Position numbers and translations under genes: made by a program
The notes under the pieces: generated by a model
Told to the model about the DNA's origin: nothing
Databases searched by the model: none
The model's input: the letters and a program-made list of their open reading frames with translations, nothing else
Shown here: piece by piece, positions 1 through 23,838 of the stretch
Layout of the letters: each line of letters starts with the position of its first letter
Position numbering within the stretch: the stretch's first letter is position 1
NCBI GenBank assembly: GCA_943735955.1
Contig: OX030955.1
Location: 7,323,769 to 7,387,768 of the forward strand
Length of the DNA: 64,000 nt
Direction: 5' to 3'
Origin: Piscicola geometra
Lineage: Eukaryota; Annelida; Clitellata; Hirudinida; Piscicolidae

Positions 1-808
1 CAGGTCAACTTTACGCTGTGTCATCTGGACTTTTTGAATCGACACCTACTTGTTCATTTTTCAAATTCAGAAACCAAAATATAATGTATATAAATGAATG
101 ATATATCATTAAAATCGTATTTGAATTTCCTACTTCAAACAGAATGCTAGAAAATTATTTCTCAAATAATTCAACGAGAAAATAAACTTTAAAATTTTCA
201 CTTTGAATTTTAAACTACTTTTAAAAATATAATTAAAGTCTAGCAAATAAATTCTGAAAGTACATTTCCTAATCTTTTAAATGATATTAACTTCATTGAA
301 AAAAAGTGCTCCTCCGTTTCTGATTTTTAAAATACAAATCATACGTATAGCATTTTATTAAATGTAAAGCGCATCACAACTAGGTTTTTGCTTTTATATC
401 GTCTGTTGAAAAGTTATCGCCGTTTAAATGCTAAATTTCTATATTATTTAAAAATTCATAGTTATTCTTGGTTGGATTAATTTTTTTAGTTTGATTTATT
501 TACATTCATTTTATTGGTTCTTATGATATTCATAGCTTAGAGTCCATAATAATAAATTAAGCCATTTGAGCGTAACAACTTTACAAATGATAATTTTTTA
601 AACTTTAAAATACAGTTGTCTTCAAATGGAATTTCCTGGCCCAATCTGTCAGAAGCTTGGCCTCACATGTATTGATATAAAAAATAAAAGTTTGAAAAAA
701 GTTGTTTTTATAAGCAATGGCCTATATTTAAAAGTTCTAGAGTTAAAAAACTTTTAAAAAAGGAACATATATATTGTCTTAGCTTAGCTGAAGTTTTGGG
801 ATGCCTTA
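1..808. other. AT-rich stretch, no gene seen
   Basis: This stretch is strongly AT-rich and has stops in all frames. I see no splice-bounded coding segment, no RNA gene and no clear repeat in it. It may be intron or flank of the gene that continues off the left edge, because the SAFB-like gene on the minus strand has its 3' end outside the window. Confidence 0.5.
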
Positions 809-1675
809 ATGACAACTTCATCAATACAAACCCATTGGTTTTCATACTCAAAGGTGTGTATTGTTGCTAAAAAGAAAATAAATCTAACAATAAAGAAAAA
901 ACTAGGATCATTCATGAATTTAGAATTTTTTCCTCCATCTTCAAAAATAAATGTGCCAAAAGTGTCTTTGAACACATTTTTAGTTGGAAATTGTTCAAAA
1001 ACAAGACCATTAACTGTTCAATCCAAAAATGAAGAAAAGGGCAGACAACCATTTGATCTAAGACAGTTAAGATTTGATCAGAATTTGATAATTCTACTGA
1101 AAAATCGTTTAAAAAGACTAAAACATAAAATCCAAAATGAAAAATTCAAATATAACTTAATTCAACAACAACAAGGACATTATTCATTAAAAAATGTCAA
1201 GAAGAGAGATGAGACTGGAGAAAAAAACAGGCAAAAATTGCGAGAAGTTCAGTGCGAAAATAAAATACTTCGCCGTCGGATAATATAAATTAATGAGAAG
1301 TTGTCTCAACAGACGTCTACTGTTCGAAAGCTCAAGAAAGAACAAGTTGATCAAAACCACAAGATCCTAAATCTTCAAAATTCAATAGAAAAAGAAAAAA
1401 GTAAAAAAATAAAAGCTCAAAGATCGAAAAGTAAGTTGATGAATAAAAATTTATCAAAAATTACCATTTCTTCTATGCCAGAAGAATCAAATAAAAAGAT
1501 ATTCAAAAATCATGTAAAAGATGTACAACTAAAACAACTTCAAAACCTTGTGATTGAAAAAGATGTTCAACTAAGCCAATTATCAGAAAAAGTGATTAAA
1601 CGGAATTTCAAAAAGACAATAATTGAAGAACTCTCGCTTTTTATTGTTAATACAAATTTAGTTTTATTTAAATAA
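809..1675 (+). pseudogene. degenerate coiled-coil protein frame with one internal stop
   Basis: One reading frame runs through this interval and is broken only by a TAA at 1286-1288; it stays open on both sides (about 159 codons before and 128 after). The product would be very rich in Lys, Gln, Glu and Asn, with heptad-like hydrophobic spacing typical of a coiled coil, and would have no membrane segment or zinc-finger cysteines. The upstream part has a mixed region with Phe/Pro that could be the edge of a globular domain. I do not recognise the family. The intact frame around a single stop suggests a recent lesion in a mobile-element-derived or duplicated gene. It could also be an exon pair of a real gene if splicing removes the stop, but no convincing donor/acceptor pair brackets it. 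Confidence 0.35.
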
Positions 1676-2681
1676 TTATCATTCATTAAATATTTTTCAT
1701 TCTCACTTTTTATTGTTTATACAAATTTAGTTGTTTTATTTAAATAATTATAATTCTTTTAATATTATTCATTTTCGCTTTTTATTGTTAATAAATTTTT
1801 TTTTAAATAAGTAGAATTTCGTTTTCTATTCCAACATAAAGTTTATGTGCTTTTAAAGATTTATTTATTTTGGTAGAAAATAAACGGTTTAAAATCTTTT
1901 ATTTTATTATGAATTAATTTTTTTTTAAATACTACTTCCTTTTTTTTAAATACATGATCTTGTCAAGTTTCAACATTAAATGACACTCATCAAAAAAGTT
2001 ATAATGAAATAACGTTGCGACGTCGTCCCGTCAAACTCTTATGTATTTTTTTGGCTTAAGCATTGAAAATAATTCGCCAAAACGCTCACTTTTCGGGAGT
2101 TTAAAAGTTGAATAACTTTTGAACCATTTGAGATATTTGGAAAATGTAAACTGATTTGAAATCTGCACTTCAAAATCTATCATATGAATATTTTATTTTT
2201 TTAATTAATAAATTTTGAAAATTTCGTGGCGGTTGCTAGTTATAGGATATAATTAATAGGATATAATTTATGGGATATTATTTATAGGATATGATTTATA
2301 GGAGATCACTGCTATTGCTCTCGATGAACCAAGAGTGTGTAAAGAAGTCAAGAAAGAGGGAGTGACAGGGGTGGTAACAAGTAGTTTCAGCCTGTAATGA
2401 AGAGACTGGAGTGGTTTGCAGGAAGGGTCTTCAAGTGTCAATGGCACACTATGTCTGCTTGCTGGCAGGAAACCTTCAAGGAGTTTGCCTCTCTTCTCCT
2501 CTTTTGGCTGCTACTACGCACTACACTCCACACCGCTCCAGTTCATTCCTTCCCTTTCAGCGTTCCTTCCACCCTTCCTTCCTTTTCTCGACTGCCTCCT
2601 CGTGCAAACAAGCAACGACGACAGCAAGCCCAAACGATAGCACCTCTACTGCACGGCGCACTTATCAAAGAACACACAAAC
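1676..2681. other. intergenic or intronic, no gene seen
   Basis: The left part is AT-rich with short repeats of the type TTATAGGATATAATT near 2240-2300. The right part (2390-2680) is more GC-rich but holds only chance open frames in several registers. It probably belongs to the intron that follows the third-from-left mapped SAFB-like exon boundary at 2682. I found no exon there with both splice sites. Confidence 0.4.
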
Positions 2682-5600
2682 CTCTTCACTTCTTGTTTGA
2701 TCACCTTGCCGCTCGACTCTGCTACTTGGCTTGTAGTGTTGCCGCCGCCGCCGCTGCTGCTGGTACTGCTTGCAGTCATCTTGGCAGGTGTGGTAGCAGT
2801 GGTAGTGGTAGTTTTGGTAGAAGAGGTGGCCTCCTTGGGCGTCCCAGGTGGAGTGTCGTTGTGCTCGTGAGCAGAAGCGGTGTCCATGGCGATGTCGATA
2901 GAGATGACGTTGTTGTCAGAGTGGCTCTGCCTCAAAGTGGTGGTTGCTTCTAGCGTTGTGGTGACGACAGCAGCAGTGGTGGTCGGTGTGGTTGAGGTAG
3001 CAGCAGTGAGGGAAGCTGGAGTTGCAGTGGTGGTAGTGATCGTAGCAGAGATGGAAAATGGCTTGGCGTCGGGAGCGAGAGATTCTGACTGCAGAGTAGA
3101 AGCTGCAACTTCAGGCACTACTGCAGCTTCTTGCTTCACTGCCAGGATGCTCTCCATTGTCTCCATCTTCTCCTCCTCTTCCCCATTCAGCGCCTCCTCC
3201 TCCCCCTCCTGCTTCTCGTGACATGCGTCGTTACAGACGTCGAGTGTGGCTTGCGAGGTCGACGTGACGCTATCCATATCGTCCTTCTCTGGGTTTGGCA
3301 ACGATGGTGTGTGTACAGTGGTCGTGCAGTACGATAGTGGTGGTGGTGGTGGTAGTAGTACAATGGTGCGTGTACAAGCGTGCGCGTAGAATACTCTGAA
3401 TGTATTGTGTCAGGCGTAATGACATTGAAATGCAATCAAATGCTGGGGCTTTCACACTGACAACTCGAAGGCCAACTTCATCGTAGTATTGTATTTGACA
3501 ACATCAAGCCTTTTTTTGTGGAGTCTTCAATGAAATCTCTACAGTGAACCTTTAAATGGAGCATATGCCTACAATTTTGTATGTGGCGCGTACATCAGAA
3601 CGGTGTATACACCCTGCTGGAAAACCTCTTCATTATCCTCCTCCTTCTGCCAGTTTGACGTCGTGGTGTTGCATAAGAATCCGGGCATTGGAATGACACT
3701 TTTTTGAGTTTGCATTTTCCGTGCTTGGGCTTAGCGTGTGAACAGGGAATTCAGTATGCTGGTCAAATCATTCAGAGCATCGTTATTTTGTCTTTTTGAA
3801 ACTAGGACGACAGTTGACAGGTTACGTGTCGTGAATGCACAGTCTATTGGCCCATGGCAATGGAAGGAATCGAACCCATTCTAGTGGAACGAACGCTAGA
3901 AGCTTCACCGCTAAGCTATTCAGTCGCCCATAAGATGCCATTAAGAATCTTCAACTGAACTCTGACCGAGGAGCATTACTTAGGATCTCTTGATACATCT
4001 GCAGGCAAGCAAGGTCTTCCTTAATCGTCCTTGAAGAGTTCCAAGTCTTGCGCGTTGGCATCAGCATCATAACCAACATCAGCAACATCATCACTCCAAG
4101 AGATCTGTATGAGCCCAAATTGAGGTCTGTTCTGTGATGGACCCCCACAAGCATGGCATGCCTCCGTTTCATATGACCTCCAGGCAGCCCTAGTTGCTCA
4201 AAAAGCTTGAATCTTTATAGCACCAAGCAGGTGGTCTTCACCTCAATTACCTCCAAGACCACTAGAAATAGTGTAATTACATGCTTTTGACCCCTTATGA
4301 TGATTTTTCACTTCTAATAAGCTTTACGTAAAAGTTAACCTGAAAAACCAAACTTCCTTGCATTTTATGAAAGTCAACTTCATTATTATAAATTTCTTTA
4401 CAAAATTGTAGAGTATAATTGTATCGTAAAGTCTACATTATGGATTTTTATATAAATTGTACACTCAAGATTTTAAGTTTGCCAAAAATCGATAATAACG
4501 GATTCGGTACAGATTGAATAAATATGTCGAACCCCATATCAAAATCCATCCCGTTTAAGAATGAGACTGAAACAAAAAAACTTAATAATCAGGTATAACT
4601 TACTTAAAGAATTAACACCGCTAACTCTATATTGACATATAGCGCCCACTTTAAGGTGGGGCCAAAGGAAAGAGTTCCAAATCGGAAAGGATTCTAAAAT
4701 GGGACGGAAAATATATATATTTATACTGTGAACACTATTTATAAATAGCACTTTTTTATTTTAAAATTTACATTTAATAGAGGTGCGTCTTATACATGGA
4801 GTTTCAGGAGATACCCTCACCAAGTTTTAAAATTTTGCTATCTGAAAACAACATTGGGACACCATCCAGAAAACCAAAATTATAGCCATCCTTATGAAAT
4901 CTACTTAATTTTTAAGCTTTGTTAACACTATTTTGCATTCATTTTTCATAATTCTTTCAATATAAAATGGATCTTCCCGAAAATGTAAATAAAAACTCAT
5001 CTAAAACACTTTTTCTATCGATTTTTAATTTTTTTCTTTTTTTAAATTTTAAAACCAATTAGAGTATATAAATGATTATTTCTATAATCTTCATCTTGAT
5101 GGGAGTTTCCTGATCTTATTAGAGACATTTTATCATTCATATTGATACTTGCACAAAGAAGGACACATACAGATTAGAACTACAAACACAAACTTACTCT
5201 TCGCCACCAGGTCCGGGAAATCCTGCAAGTCAATGAAAAAATATTTTATTAACTGCAAGTTATTGTTGAGGTGGAGTCCAAATTGGTTTCCAGATTATTA
5301 TTCATGAAGTGAGTACTATGATATAATTTTAAATATTGTCTTAAGGGACTACCATTTTATATTATTTTTCTTCTGTAGTTTAATAAAAAATGTGTATAGG
5401 TTGTAAAATTATAACTGAGTATAGAAGTGAAGACAAAAATGAAAAGAACAAGAAAGTGACCTCGTCAAACCGGATGCAGATCTGGTTTCCAAAGTCACTG
5501 CCATCACAGGAGGTCTCTGTTTCCTGTGGTTAAAACTCTTATGCAAGTATCACTGTCACTTTTCATCCATCCTCATTTCATAATCATTCATCATTTCATA

Positions 5601-6448
5601 CAATTGAAAAACTAAAATGAACTGTAATTTAACATATTAAAAGTAAGAATATCTTTATAACTGGCTGTCTCACCAGTGACTGCTCTGTTTTCTCTGTGAG
5701 GTTTGGAATGAATAAATGCAGATTTTAATGAAAACTCCTATATACAATCAATGAGGATAGTTATGCTGATGATGAGAAAGACTGAATATGATTGATGGAG
5801 CAGCAAGCAGGAAGGCTGGTAAGAGAGAATAGACAGAAAGTTTCTGTCAGAAACTCAACCAAATGTGACAATTCAATTAATTTTGAACATAAATATTTAA
5901 ATTTCCTACAAAACGTTATTTTATAAAATTCTATAATATAATTTTTCATTTATTAGTTATAAAATTATTTTTAAAATTACATATGTGGGTTGAAAGCTCT
6001 CAGTTTAAGACCTTGTTAATCAAATAAATGCTTGCACAACAATACAACTAGAATGCCAACTAACTGGTTCTGCCAGATGGGTTGGAAGACAAGGTATCAA
6101 AGGTGTATGTCAGGGGATCATGTCCTTCCTCAAGTAGACACTGCAGGTTATTTAATTATATGTCCTATACTGAATACAATTTTGAAAAAACGTTTTAAAT
6201 TACTATATATATTGGAAAAGACATACAATATAATTATTATATTATAATAAAAATCATTTCATTTATGTAAAAACGCTATGCAAGACTGATGGCCGTTCAT
6301 TAAATCATCGAACCGTTTTGAGTCTTTCAAAAAGAGCTTGCTTGATTCCATTTTTGTCCAAACCACGCTTCTCTAACTCGTTTTTCAAATCTATAACTCG
6401 TAATTCGACTAACTTACGAGGAAGTTTAACGGATGAAGGCTCAGCCAT
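2682..6448 (-). CDS. SAFB/SLTM-like scaffold attachment factor B, 5' part (SAP domain)
   Basis: Scaffold attachment factor B proteins are nuclear RNA/DNA-binding regulators with an N-terminal SAP domain, an acidic middle and an RRM. I model six exons: 6314-6448, 6065-6140, 5674-5693, 5461-5523, 5198-5222 and 2682-3288. The start ATG is at 6448. Residues about 11-45 form a SAP domain (LVELRVIDLKNELEKRGLD, then LFERLK). Exon 2 continues with a Leu-Glu-Glu-Gly-x-Asp-Pro motif as in SAP proteins. Exon 6 is acidic, then Ser/Thr-rich, with two sumoylation-type motifs (AVKQE and VIKQE) in the position where SAFB has its SUMO sites. All five junctions keep phase. The RRM and C-terminus would lie left of the window. 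Exon 1 is the strongest part; the three small exons (20, 63 and 25 nt) rest on phase and splice signals only. Confidence 0.68.
3841..3930 (-). repeat. tRNA-like element, probable SINE head
   Basis: Read on the minus strand this has a pol III A box (TAGCTTAGCGGT, 3907-3918) and a B box (GGTTCGATTCC, 3866-3876) at tRNA-like spacing. The anticodon arm and acceptor stem do not pair convincingly, and the sequence continues into a non-tRNA tail, so a tRNA-derived SINE inside a SAFB-like intron is more likely than a functional tRNA. Confidence 0.5.
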
Positions 6449-7954
6449 TTTGTATTAGGAGGTTTTGTTCATCTAACCGACAATACTACTTTGACAATTA
6501 ATATATTATTTTTATTTTTTTTTTAATTAATAGCCTATTTACGCATTTTTATTCATATATTTTACAATTTAAGTTTTTAGTAACTTAGAAAAAGTGTATT
6601 GACAGAATTCAGGCATCTCTCCATCTCAGCAACCCCCTTAAATCATTCACTAAAAAAATCCTTTGTTTAGAAGCTATTTCATCTCATCGAAAAAAATCAA
6701 ACATAACTCGATTTGTGTTCAATGTGAATATATTGAGTTAGGGGTGAATGTGTTAGAGGATAAATGTGTTAAAGAAGAAATGTGTAACAGTGTTAAGTGT
6801 TTAAGAATTAAACCATTATTTATATTTTGATAAGTAAAACTGAAAAAACAGCTGCAACGTCTGGTTCCTCCTTTGGTACTCAACCACAGTCATTTGAAAA
6901 CAAGATTTCATCCAAAGACGTAGAATAGGTGTCAAATTAACTAGTATTCAAATAAAATCTAATTAAAAAGTTCGAAAGTATTCAAGTTTGGTGAAGATTC
7001 TTCACGTTTTGCAGGCTAATTGGTGTCAAAAGAAACAAATTTATCGCTTTGAAAACCACAATTTCTTATTTTTCTTTTATTAATTTGAACATAGAGTACG
7101 TCTTGTCAATCCCCATTTATATCAATTGATTCATCCATGAGTAGAAAAAAACTTTGCTTTAATCATCACCATCATCCACCATCATCATCATCATGGAGCG
7201 GGCACAGAGAAGAGGTAGAGAGAACATTTTTTCTGCGGCACAACGAAACGACTTTACCACACCTTTCTGTTCACTGCCCATGATTTTAGCTGGTCGACTT
7301 CATGCTTTTGCGTTCTTGGATCGATACACGACGAGGTTTGTTGTCCTGGCTTTTATTGCAACAATTTACAATGCATTTACAAGATCACCGCAGCGCAGTG
7401 TTACAATTACTTTTCCATGCATTACATAATCGACAAAACTCTTTAAAAATCACGCATAAGCACCATAAACCAAACCTAAACCACTCCCAGCCTGCTTCAC
7501 TTGTTTCAACACAAACAAAATCGATGATGAGGCGCATATATATTAACAAATACACTCCAATTTTGATTGCAAAGTGTGTTTAAGTCACTCTCAACACTTT
7601 ATGTCCCCTCCTAATTCCCCCAACCCACGCTTCCCCTCACACAGGAATGTTCATTGAATGACCCCCCCCCCCCCCAAATGAACTAACATGCTCCCTGCAT
7701 TCCAACGCCATTTTAACAAAAGCCTAAAAAAATAAACAACATTTAAATTTGTAACATAACTATTGCATATGCCACGCCCCACACAGCCATCTCTACAGAT
7801 GCTGCATCAGATACAGCAGTGAGTGGGCGTCTGTCCCAATTCCCTCAAAGAATAAAGCTGTCTTCATAAACCTCTTCACCATCTTCCTCATCTTCTTTCT
7901 CCTCTTCCATCCCTCAAACCCCAGACCTCTCCTACAGACACCTCTCCCATATAA

Positions 7955-8275
7955 ACACACCTCCCCATAATGACACCTCCCCATAATGACACCTAACCAT
8001 AATGACACCTCACCATAATGACACCTCACCATAATGACACCTCACCACAATGACATCCCACCATAATGACATCCTACCATAATGACATCCTACCATGATG
8101 ACATCCCACCATAATGACATCCCACCATAATGACACTTCACCATAATGACACCTCCCCATAATGACACCTCTTCCTAATCACACCTCACAATAATGACAC
8201 CTCACCATAATGACATCTCACCATAATGACACCTCACTATAATTACACATCCATAATGACACTTACCCCATAAAC
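7955..8275. repeat. 16-bp minisatellite
   Basis: About 20 imperfect copies of a 16-bp unit close to CACCTCACCATAATGA stand in tandem. Copies diverge mainly at the CTC/CCC and TAA/TGA positions. It lies downstream of the WDR26 stop codon. Confidence 0.85.
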
Positions 8276-8399
8276 ACATCTCCGCCCACTTGGCACATTG
8301 GCATAAATTTCTTCCAATTTCCATTTATTTAAATATTCATCTAATTTTGAATCGTGTGGTAGCCGTTCCAGCAACCTATTAATATATCTCTATGAGACG

Positions 8400-8985
8400 T
8401 TGGTGATGATGATGATGATGGTGATGATACTGATGATGATACTGATGATGATGGCAATGATGACGATGATGATGATTATGATCATAATGGCGATTATGAT
8501 GACGATTATGATTATGATGGTGATGATGATCATGATGACGATAACGATGGGGATGATGATAACGATGGTGATGATGATGATGGCAATGGTCGTGAGTACG
8601 GCGGTTAAATAACTGGAACATTTAGAAAGAATAGTTAAACAAACAAAACCTCCAACAACAACAATAATAACAAGAACATGAACAATAACAATAATAATAA
8701 TAATAACAATAATAATAATAATAATAATAATAACAATAATAATAATAACAATAACAATAATAATAATACCAATAATAACAATAATATTACTGCTTCTACT
8801 ACTAATAATACTACTAATAAATAAAAATAATATAAATAAATATGATGATAACATAAATAATAATAATATTATTATTAATAATAATACAAATAAGAATAAT
8901 AAATAAATAAATTAATTATAATAATAATAAAACAATAATAATAAGAACAATAAAAATAATTACAATAATAATATTAATGAGTAGA
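8400..8985. repeat. GAT and AAT trinucleotide repeat block
   Basis: Positions 8400-8600 are an imperfect GATGAT repeat with GAC and TAT interruptions. Positions 8640-8985 are an imperfect AATAAT repeat. Both lie in the region downstream of WDR26. Confidence 0.85.
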
Positions 8986-9005
8986 GTGGCGCAACGGTGG
9001 ACGAC

Positions 9006-19456
<10,451 letters not shown>

Positions 19457-19558
19457 GGCCACTTCCTCACCTTTCTCAGTTTCTAAACGAAGCTTTTTGT
19501 GAGGCAGTAGGCAGCCCCCTTCTTCGCTTTCCGATGAAGAGTCCAGGCTTGCGTATTA

Positions 19559-20293
19559 AACTCTAGCTTTTATAAGAACCAAGTTTTCCGTCTGATAATT
19601 TCGTAGATTTTTCTTTCTTTTTTTATTCAATGAAAAAGAGTCTTTGGAAAAGAATAAATATGAAAAAGGAAAAATTTCATATAATCTGAGGGACCTATTA
19701 TATAGACAGGCATAAGCTAGTTCGCAGCTCAGCTGATAGTTCAGATCAATCATGTAAAGTATTCATAATTTTTTCTTAATTTTGTTATACAAATTTGTTT
19801 TACAGTTATAATATTAATTTATTTAATAAGTGAGCTACATCTGTAAATGTAGTCTTACAAGAAAAACAAATACACTGCGCTTCAACACAGCTATGGCACC
19901 ATTTAAATTGACAGAATTTTATAATACTTTACATTCATGGAATAAAAAAACAGCTTTCAATTACTAAATTATTCATTTGATTTTAAAGGATTATGGAAAA
20001 ATAAAAATTCAAGGCAATAAGGCTGCAGAAGCAATCTGTTTTTTTTTGTTTTTTTTTATTCTTGTTAATTCCCTGACAGCTTTTTATTTTTTTCATTTGG
20101 AAAAATCAAATCTTTGGTTTTTGAAATATTTTAACTTTTGATCAATTACTAAGTTTAATTTCATTATTAATAATAATAAAAGTTTCAAAAATTTAATTTA
20201 ATAACTGATCAAATTGTTTCTTTATGTTTAAAGAGTTATCATCCCAAACGGATATTTGTTATCTTAGAACTATTCAATTCTTTCCTATTCAAC
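19559..20293. promoter_or_regulatory. shared upstream region of WDR26 and EF1-gamma
   Basis: The two genes are head-to-head, with about 0.7-0.8 kb between their known coding starts. The interval is AT-rich. I see no clear TATA box at a sensible distance from either start. It may also hold a 5' exon of WDR26, since the WDR26 frame is open to about 19558. Confidence 0.4.
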
Positions 20294-23200
20294 ATGTCGG
20301 GAGGGGTTAGTACGTTGCTTAGCTATTTATTAAATCTCCACCAATCTCCTTCTTAGTTATTACTTTAAAACTAAAATGTCTAAAATAATAATTTTAAACA
20401 CACGCAGATCATTTACTCGTACAAGGACAACTTTAGGACCAATAAGGCCCTTATCGCCGCCAAGTACAGCGGTGCCAAGGTAACTCTGGCATGCGAGCCT
20501 CCAGAGTTTGTGATTGGAGAGACTAACCTCTCAGAAGAGTTTCTCAAGAAGTTTCCACTTGGAAAGGTCCGTTTTTGTTTTGATGGGGATTTATTATGTA
20601 CAGTTATTACTAATAATTTTTTAATTTTATATAAATTTCAATTTTTTCATTTCAAAAAACTTTTTATTCTGTGACCATGAATATACACTCTGACTTTTTA
20701 TACATAGACTAAGTCCTATAATCATTATAGTATAATGGCAGTAGATTGAACAATAAATTTATTTAGAAATTATTCCAGCCTTTGATTCAAAAATCCAAAT
20801 CATTCAACAGGTCCCAGCCTTCCAAGGCACTGACGGTACTCTGTTGTTCAAGAGCAATGCCATCGCCTACTACCTGGCGACTGACGAACTGAGGGGCAAG
20901 ACAGTTGCAGACAGGGCTCAAGTGCAGCAGTGGTTAGACTTCTCAGACAACGACATTCTGCCTGCGTACTGCACATGGCTCTTCCCTATCCTCGGCATCA
21001 TGCAATACAACAAACAGGTGTTTTTCCTTGTGATGATTGTATTGGTGCATTTCCACCATAAACCATTTTGAAAAAAATTCTCAAAATATACTTTTTTGAA
21101 ATTTTACAGGAAAAAAATTCAATATAAGACAATATAAATAAATTCATGGAAAATATTATTTACAATTTTGAACCTGTACACAGACAGGTGACAAGGCAAA
21201 GGACGACATCCGCCTGGCTCTGAAAGTGCTCAACGTGCATCTGGCGACCAAGACCTTCCTGGTGGGCGAGAGGATCAGTCTCGCTGACATCACCGTTGTC
21301 TGCCACCTGTGTGCCCTCTTCCAAAAGGTCGCTATCTTGCAATATATTAATTTTTAACTTGAAAAGCTTCTTATTTTTATTGACTTATTGTAGTCTATTT
21401 ATCACGGGGCTGTATTATAACTGTTTATGGTTCAAATTTTGGGGTTAGGCTTATTCAATAAATCTTAAATTTATTTTCATTGATTATTTAAAATGTATTT
21501 CTAATTAGCAGTTTTCTATAACTATATTAATTTTCTTTGTGAAGCCCTTGTATCCAATGGATCCCAAACAAACTGACTGCAGGTTCTGGACCCTGAGTTC
21601 CGCAAGCCCTACCCCCATGTGACTCGTTGGTTCACGACACTGGTCGACCAACCACAGTTCAAGGCGGTCCTTGGAGAGGTCACTCTCTGTCCCAAACAGG
21701 CACACCCTGACAGTAAGTTATTTCTCTTTTTTTTCCATATTTTTTTATACTTATTTATTTCTTGTCTTTTAATTTTCTATTACTATTTATTTTTTCCCCA
21801 ATATTTTTATTATTTTTTTCGTTATTTTTATTAATATATTTTTATTATTTTTGAATATTATTACATTTTTATTTTGGAATTTATTTTACTGTTACTGTTA
21901 GTTTCAAATTGTCATAAGACACACTATCCATCCATTCATCCACCCGCAGGCAAGGCACTGCACGCACCAAGCCACCATGGCCACGGACATGCTCACGGCC
22001 ACAAAGAGGCTGCACCCAAGAAACAGGCGCACAAAAAGGAGGCCGCACCCAAGCCGAAGGTGTGTTGGGTGGGGGTGTTGTGATTGTGGCTCTGGGGGGG
22101 GGGTTTGTGTTGTGGTGAAGGTGATTGTGGTGTGATGAGTGTCTATGGGCTCTTTTGGGGATGAGTGTGTTAATGATGTTGATTATATTTATTTAATGGT
22201 AACTAAAAGCGATATTCAGGAGGGTGTTGTGGTGGTCATGCATTAATAAGTAAATAAAAACTGCGTAAAAATGTTATTATTATTATTATTAATGATCATC
22301 ATCATGATGCCACAGGTGGAAGCACCTGCGGATGAGGATGACGATGACTTGGTGCCCGCCGAGAAGCCCACTGCTGACCCCTTCGCCGCCATGCCTAAGG
22401 GGTTTGTAATGTTGCTCTTGCTGCTTGCTTCTCAGTCTCTTGTTATTTTGTTATTGTCTTCTTCATTATAAACCTATGATGTCACCACCAGCACTATTAT
22501 CATTGTTTTTGCATCAATTCACTACATCTATCACATCTTAACTACCTTTCACTACTGCAACTTTCATCATTTACCTGAAATATGCACCAAATCCATCATC
22601 ACCACTACAACCAACAATGACAACAACAATACACTTCAACTTCTCGCATACTAGATATAAACGTAAATATTAACTTGCTATATTAAATCAACATCATCAC
22701 CACCATGACCACCATCATAAATAAACATCATCATCACCGTGACCACCACCACCACAACCAATCACCAACAGCACATTCAGCATGGACGACTTCAAGAAGG
22801 TGTACTCGAACAGCGACATCAAGACCTCCGCACTGCCCTACTTCTGGGAGAAGTTTGACAAGGAGCACTTCTCGGTGTGGTACTGCCAGTACAAGTTCCC
22901 GAAGGACCTGTCGCTCGTCTTCATGACCAGTAATCTCATCGGAGGTTTGTGTGTAAATGCCTTATTGATTGTCTAATGACCACTGACTGCCTGTGTGCAG
23001 TGCAATGCTCTTTCTTTTTACTATAATCACTACGAATATTTCTTAATATTTTTCATTATTCTTATTATTTGTTTTTATTTTGTTATTATTATTACTATTA
23101 CTTTATTCTTTTCTTATTGTTTCTTATTTTTTCATTCTCCTTCCTATCACTTATTTGTATTTTATTTTTCCTTATCGCTATGGTCCCCTCACCATCCCCT

Positions 23201-23735
23201 CCCCCCCTCTCCCAATCCACCACAGGCATGTTCCAGCGCCTGGACAGGATGCGCAAGCACGCGTTTGGCAGCATGTGCATCTACGGCAGCAACAACGACA
23301 ACCACGTCACTGGCGTCTGGATCTGGAGAGGCCACGAACTCGCATTCACCGTACGTCTGCTGCCATCGCTGCTGCCACTGTTGCTTTCTCATTGCCATCT
23401 TTCCATCATTATCTTCATTAAATCTGCCTCAATACAACTTGGCTTATCAGCGTTTCAGTTACGTTCTTGGGCGCTATATAAAAACGACAATTATTACTGT
23501 TTTTATCAATATTAATATTATTATTGCACACTACTGCTTAACCACTTCACTTACCACAAAATCACCACCAAAACGCGTGCAGTTGTCGCCAGACCTTCAG
23601 ATCGACTACGAGTCTTACGAGTGGAAGAAGCTCGACGCCAGTGCGCCAGAGACGAAGAAACTGCTGGAAGACCACTTCCTCTGGCAAGGAGAGTTCGAGG
23701 GCAAGAAGTTCAACCAGGGAAAGATCTTCAAGTAA
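20294..23735 (+). CDS. EEF1G: elongation factor 1-gamma
   Basis: EF1-gamma is the structural subunit of the eEF1B nucleotide-exchange complex that recharges EF1-alpha with GTP during translation. Ten exons: 20294-20305, 20408-20566, 20811-21017, 21184-21327, 21583-21712, 21950-22059, 22316-22401, 22772-22944, 23226-23350 and 23583-23735. They encode 432 residues (human about 437). A GST-like N-half covers residues 1-215 ([46 protein letters not shown]). A charged linker covers about 216-270. The conserved C-terminal domain covers 272-432 ([31 protein letters not shown], ending FNQGKIFK). The first coding exon is only 12 nt (Met-Ser-Gly-Gly). The linker has an unusual His-rich patch in exon 6. 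All junctions are in phase. Confidence 0.98.
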
Positions 23736-23838
23736 ATGAATTGGTGCTAATTGCAATGATAAATGGTGGTAATTGCATTGGTGTTCATTGGTAAATGCCC
23801 CCTTTACTTTTCTCGACTTATTACAGCCCTGTTATATC

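Larger units (their letters stand above)
6449..9005. other. intergenic region between SAFB-like and WDR26 genes
   Basis: Upstream of the SAFB-like start the sequence is AT-rich and probably holds its promoter, although I see no clear TATA box. From about 7000 to 9005 it is probably the 3' flank and untranslated region of WDR26. TTTATT at 8327, read on the minus strand, gives an AATAAA-type polyadenylation signal. The rest is dominated by simple repeats listed separately. No coding segment is supported; open frames near 7200-7580 lack splice signals and family similarity. Confidence 0.45.

Noticed and set aside
3841..3930. Functional tRNA gene
   Set aside because: A and B boxes are present, but the acceptor and anticodon stems do not pair well and the 3' part runs into a non-tRNA tail.
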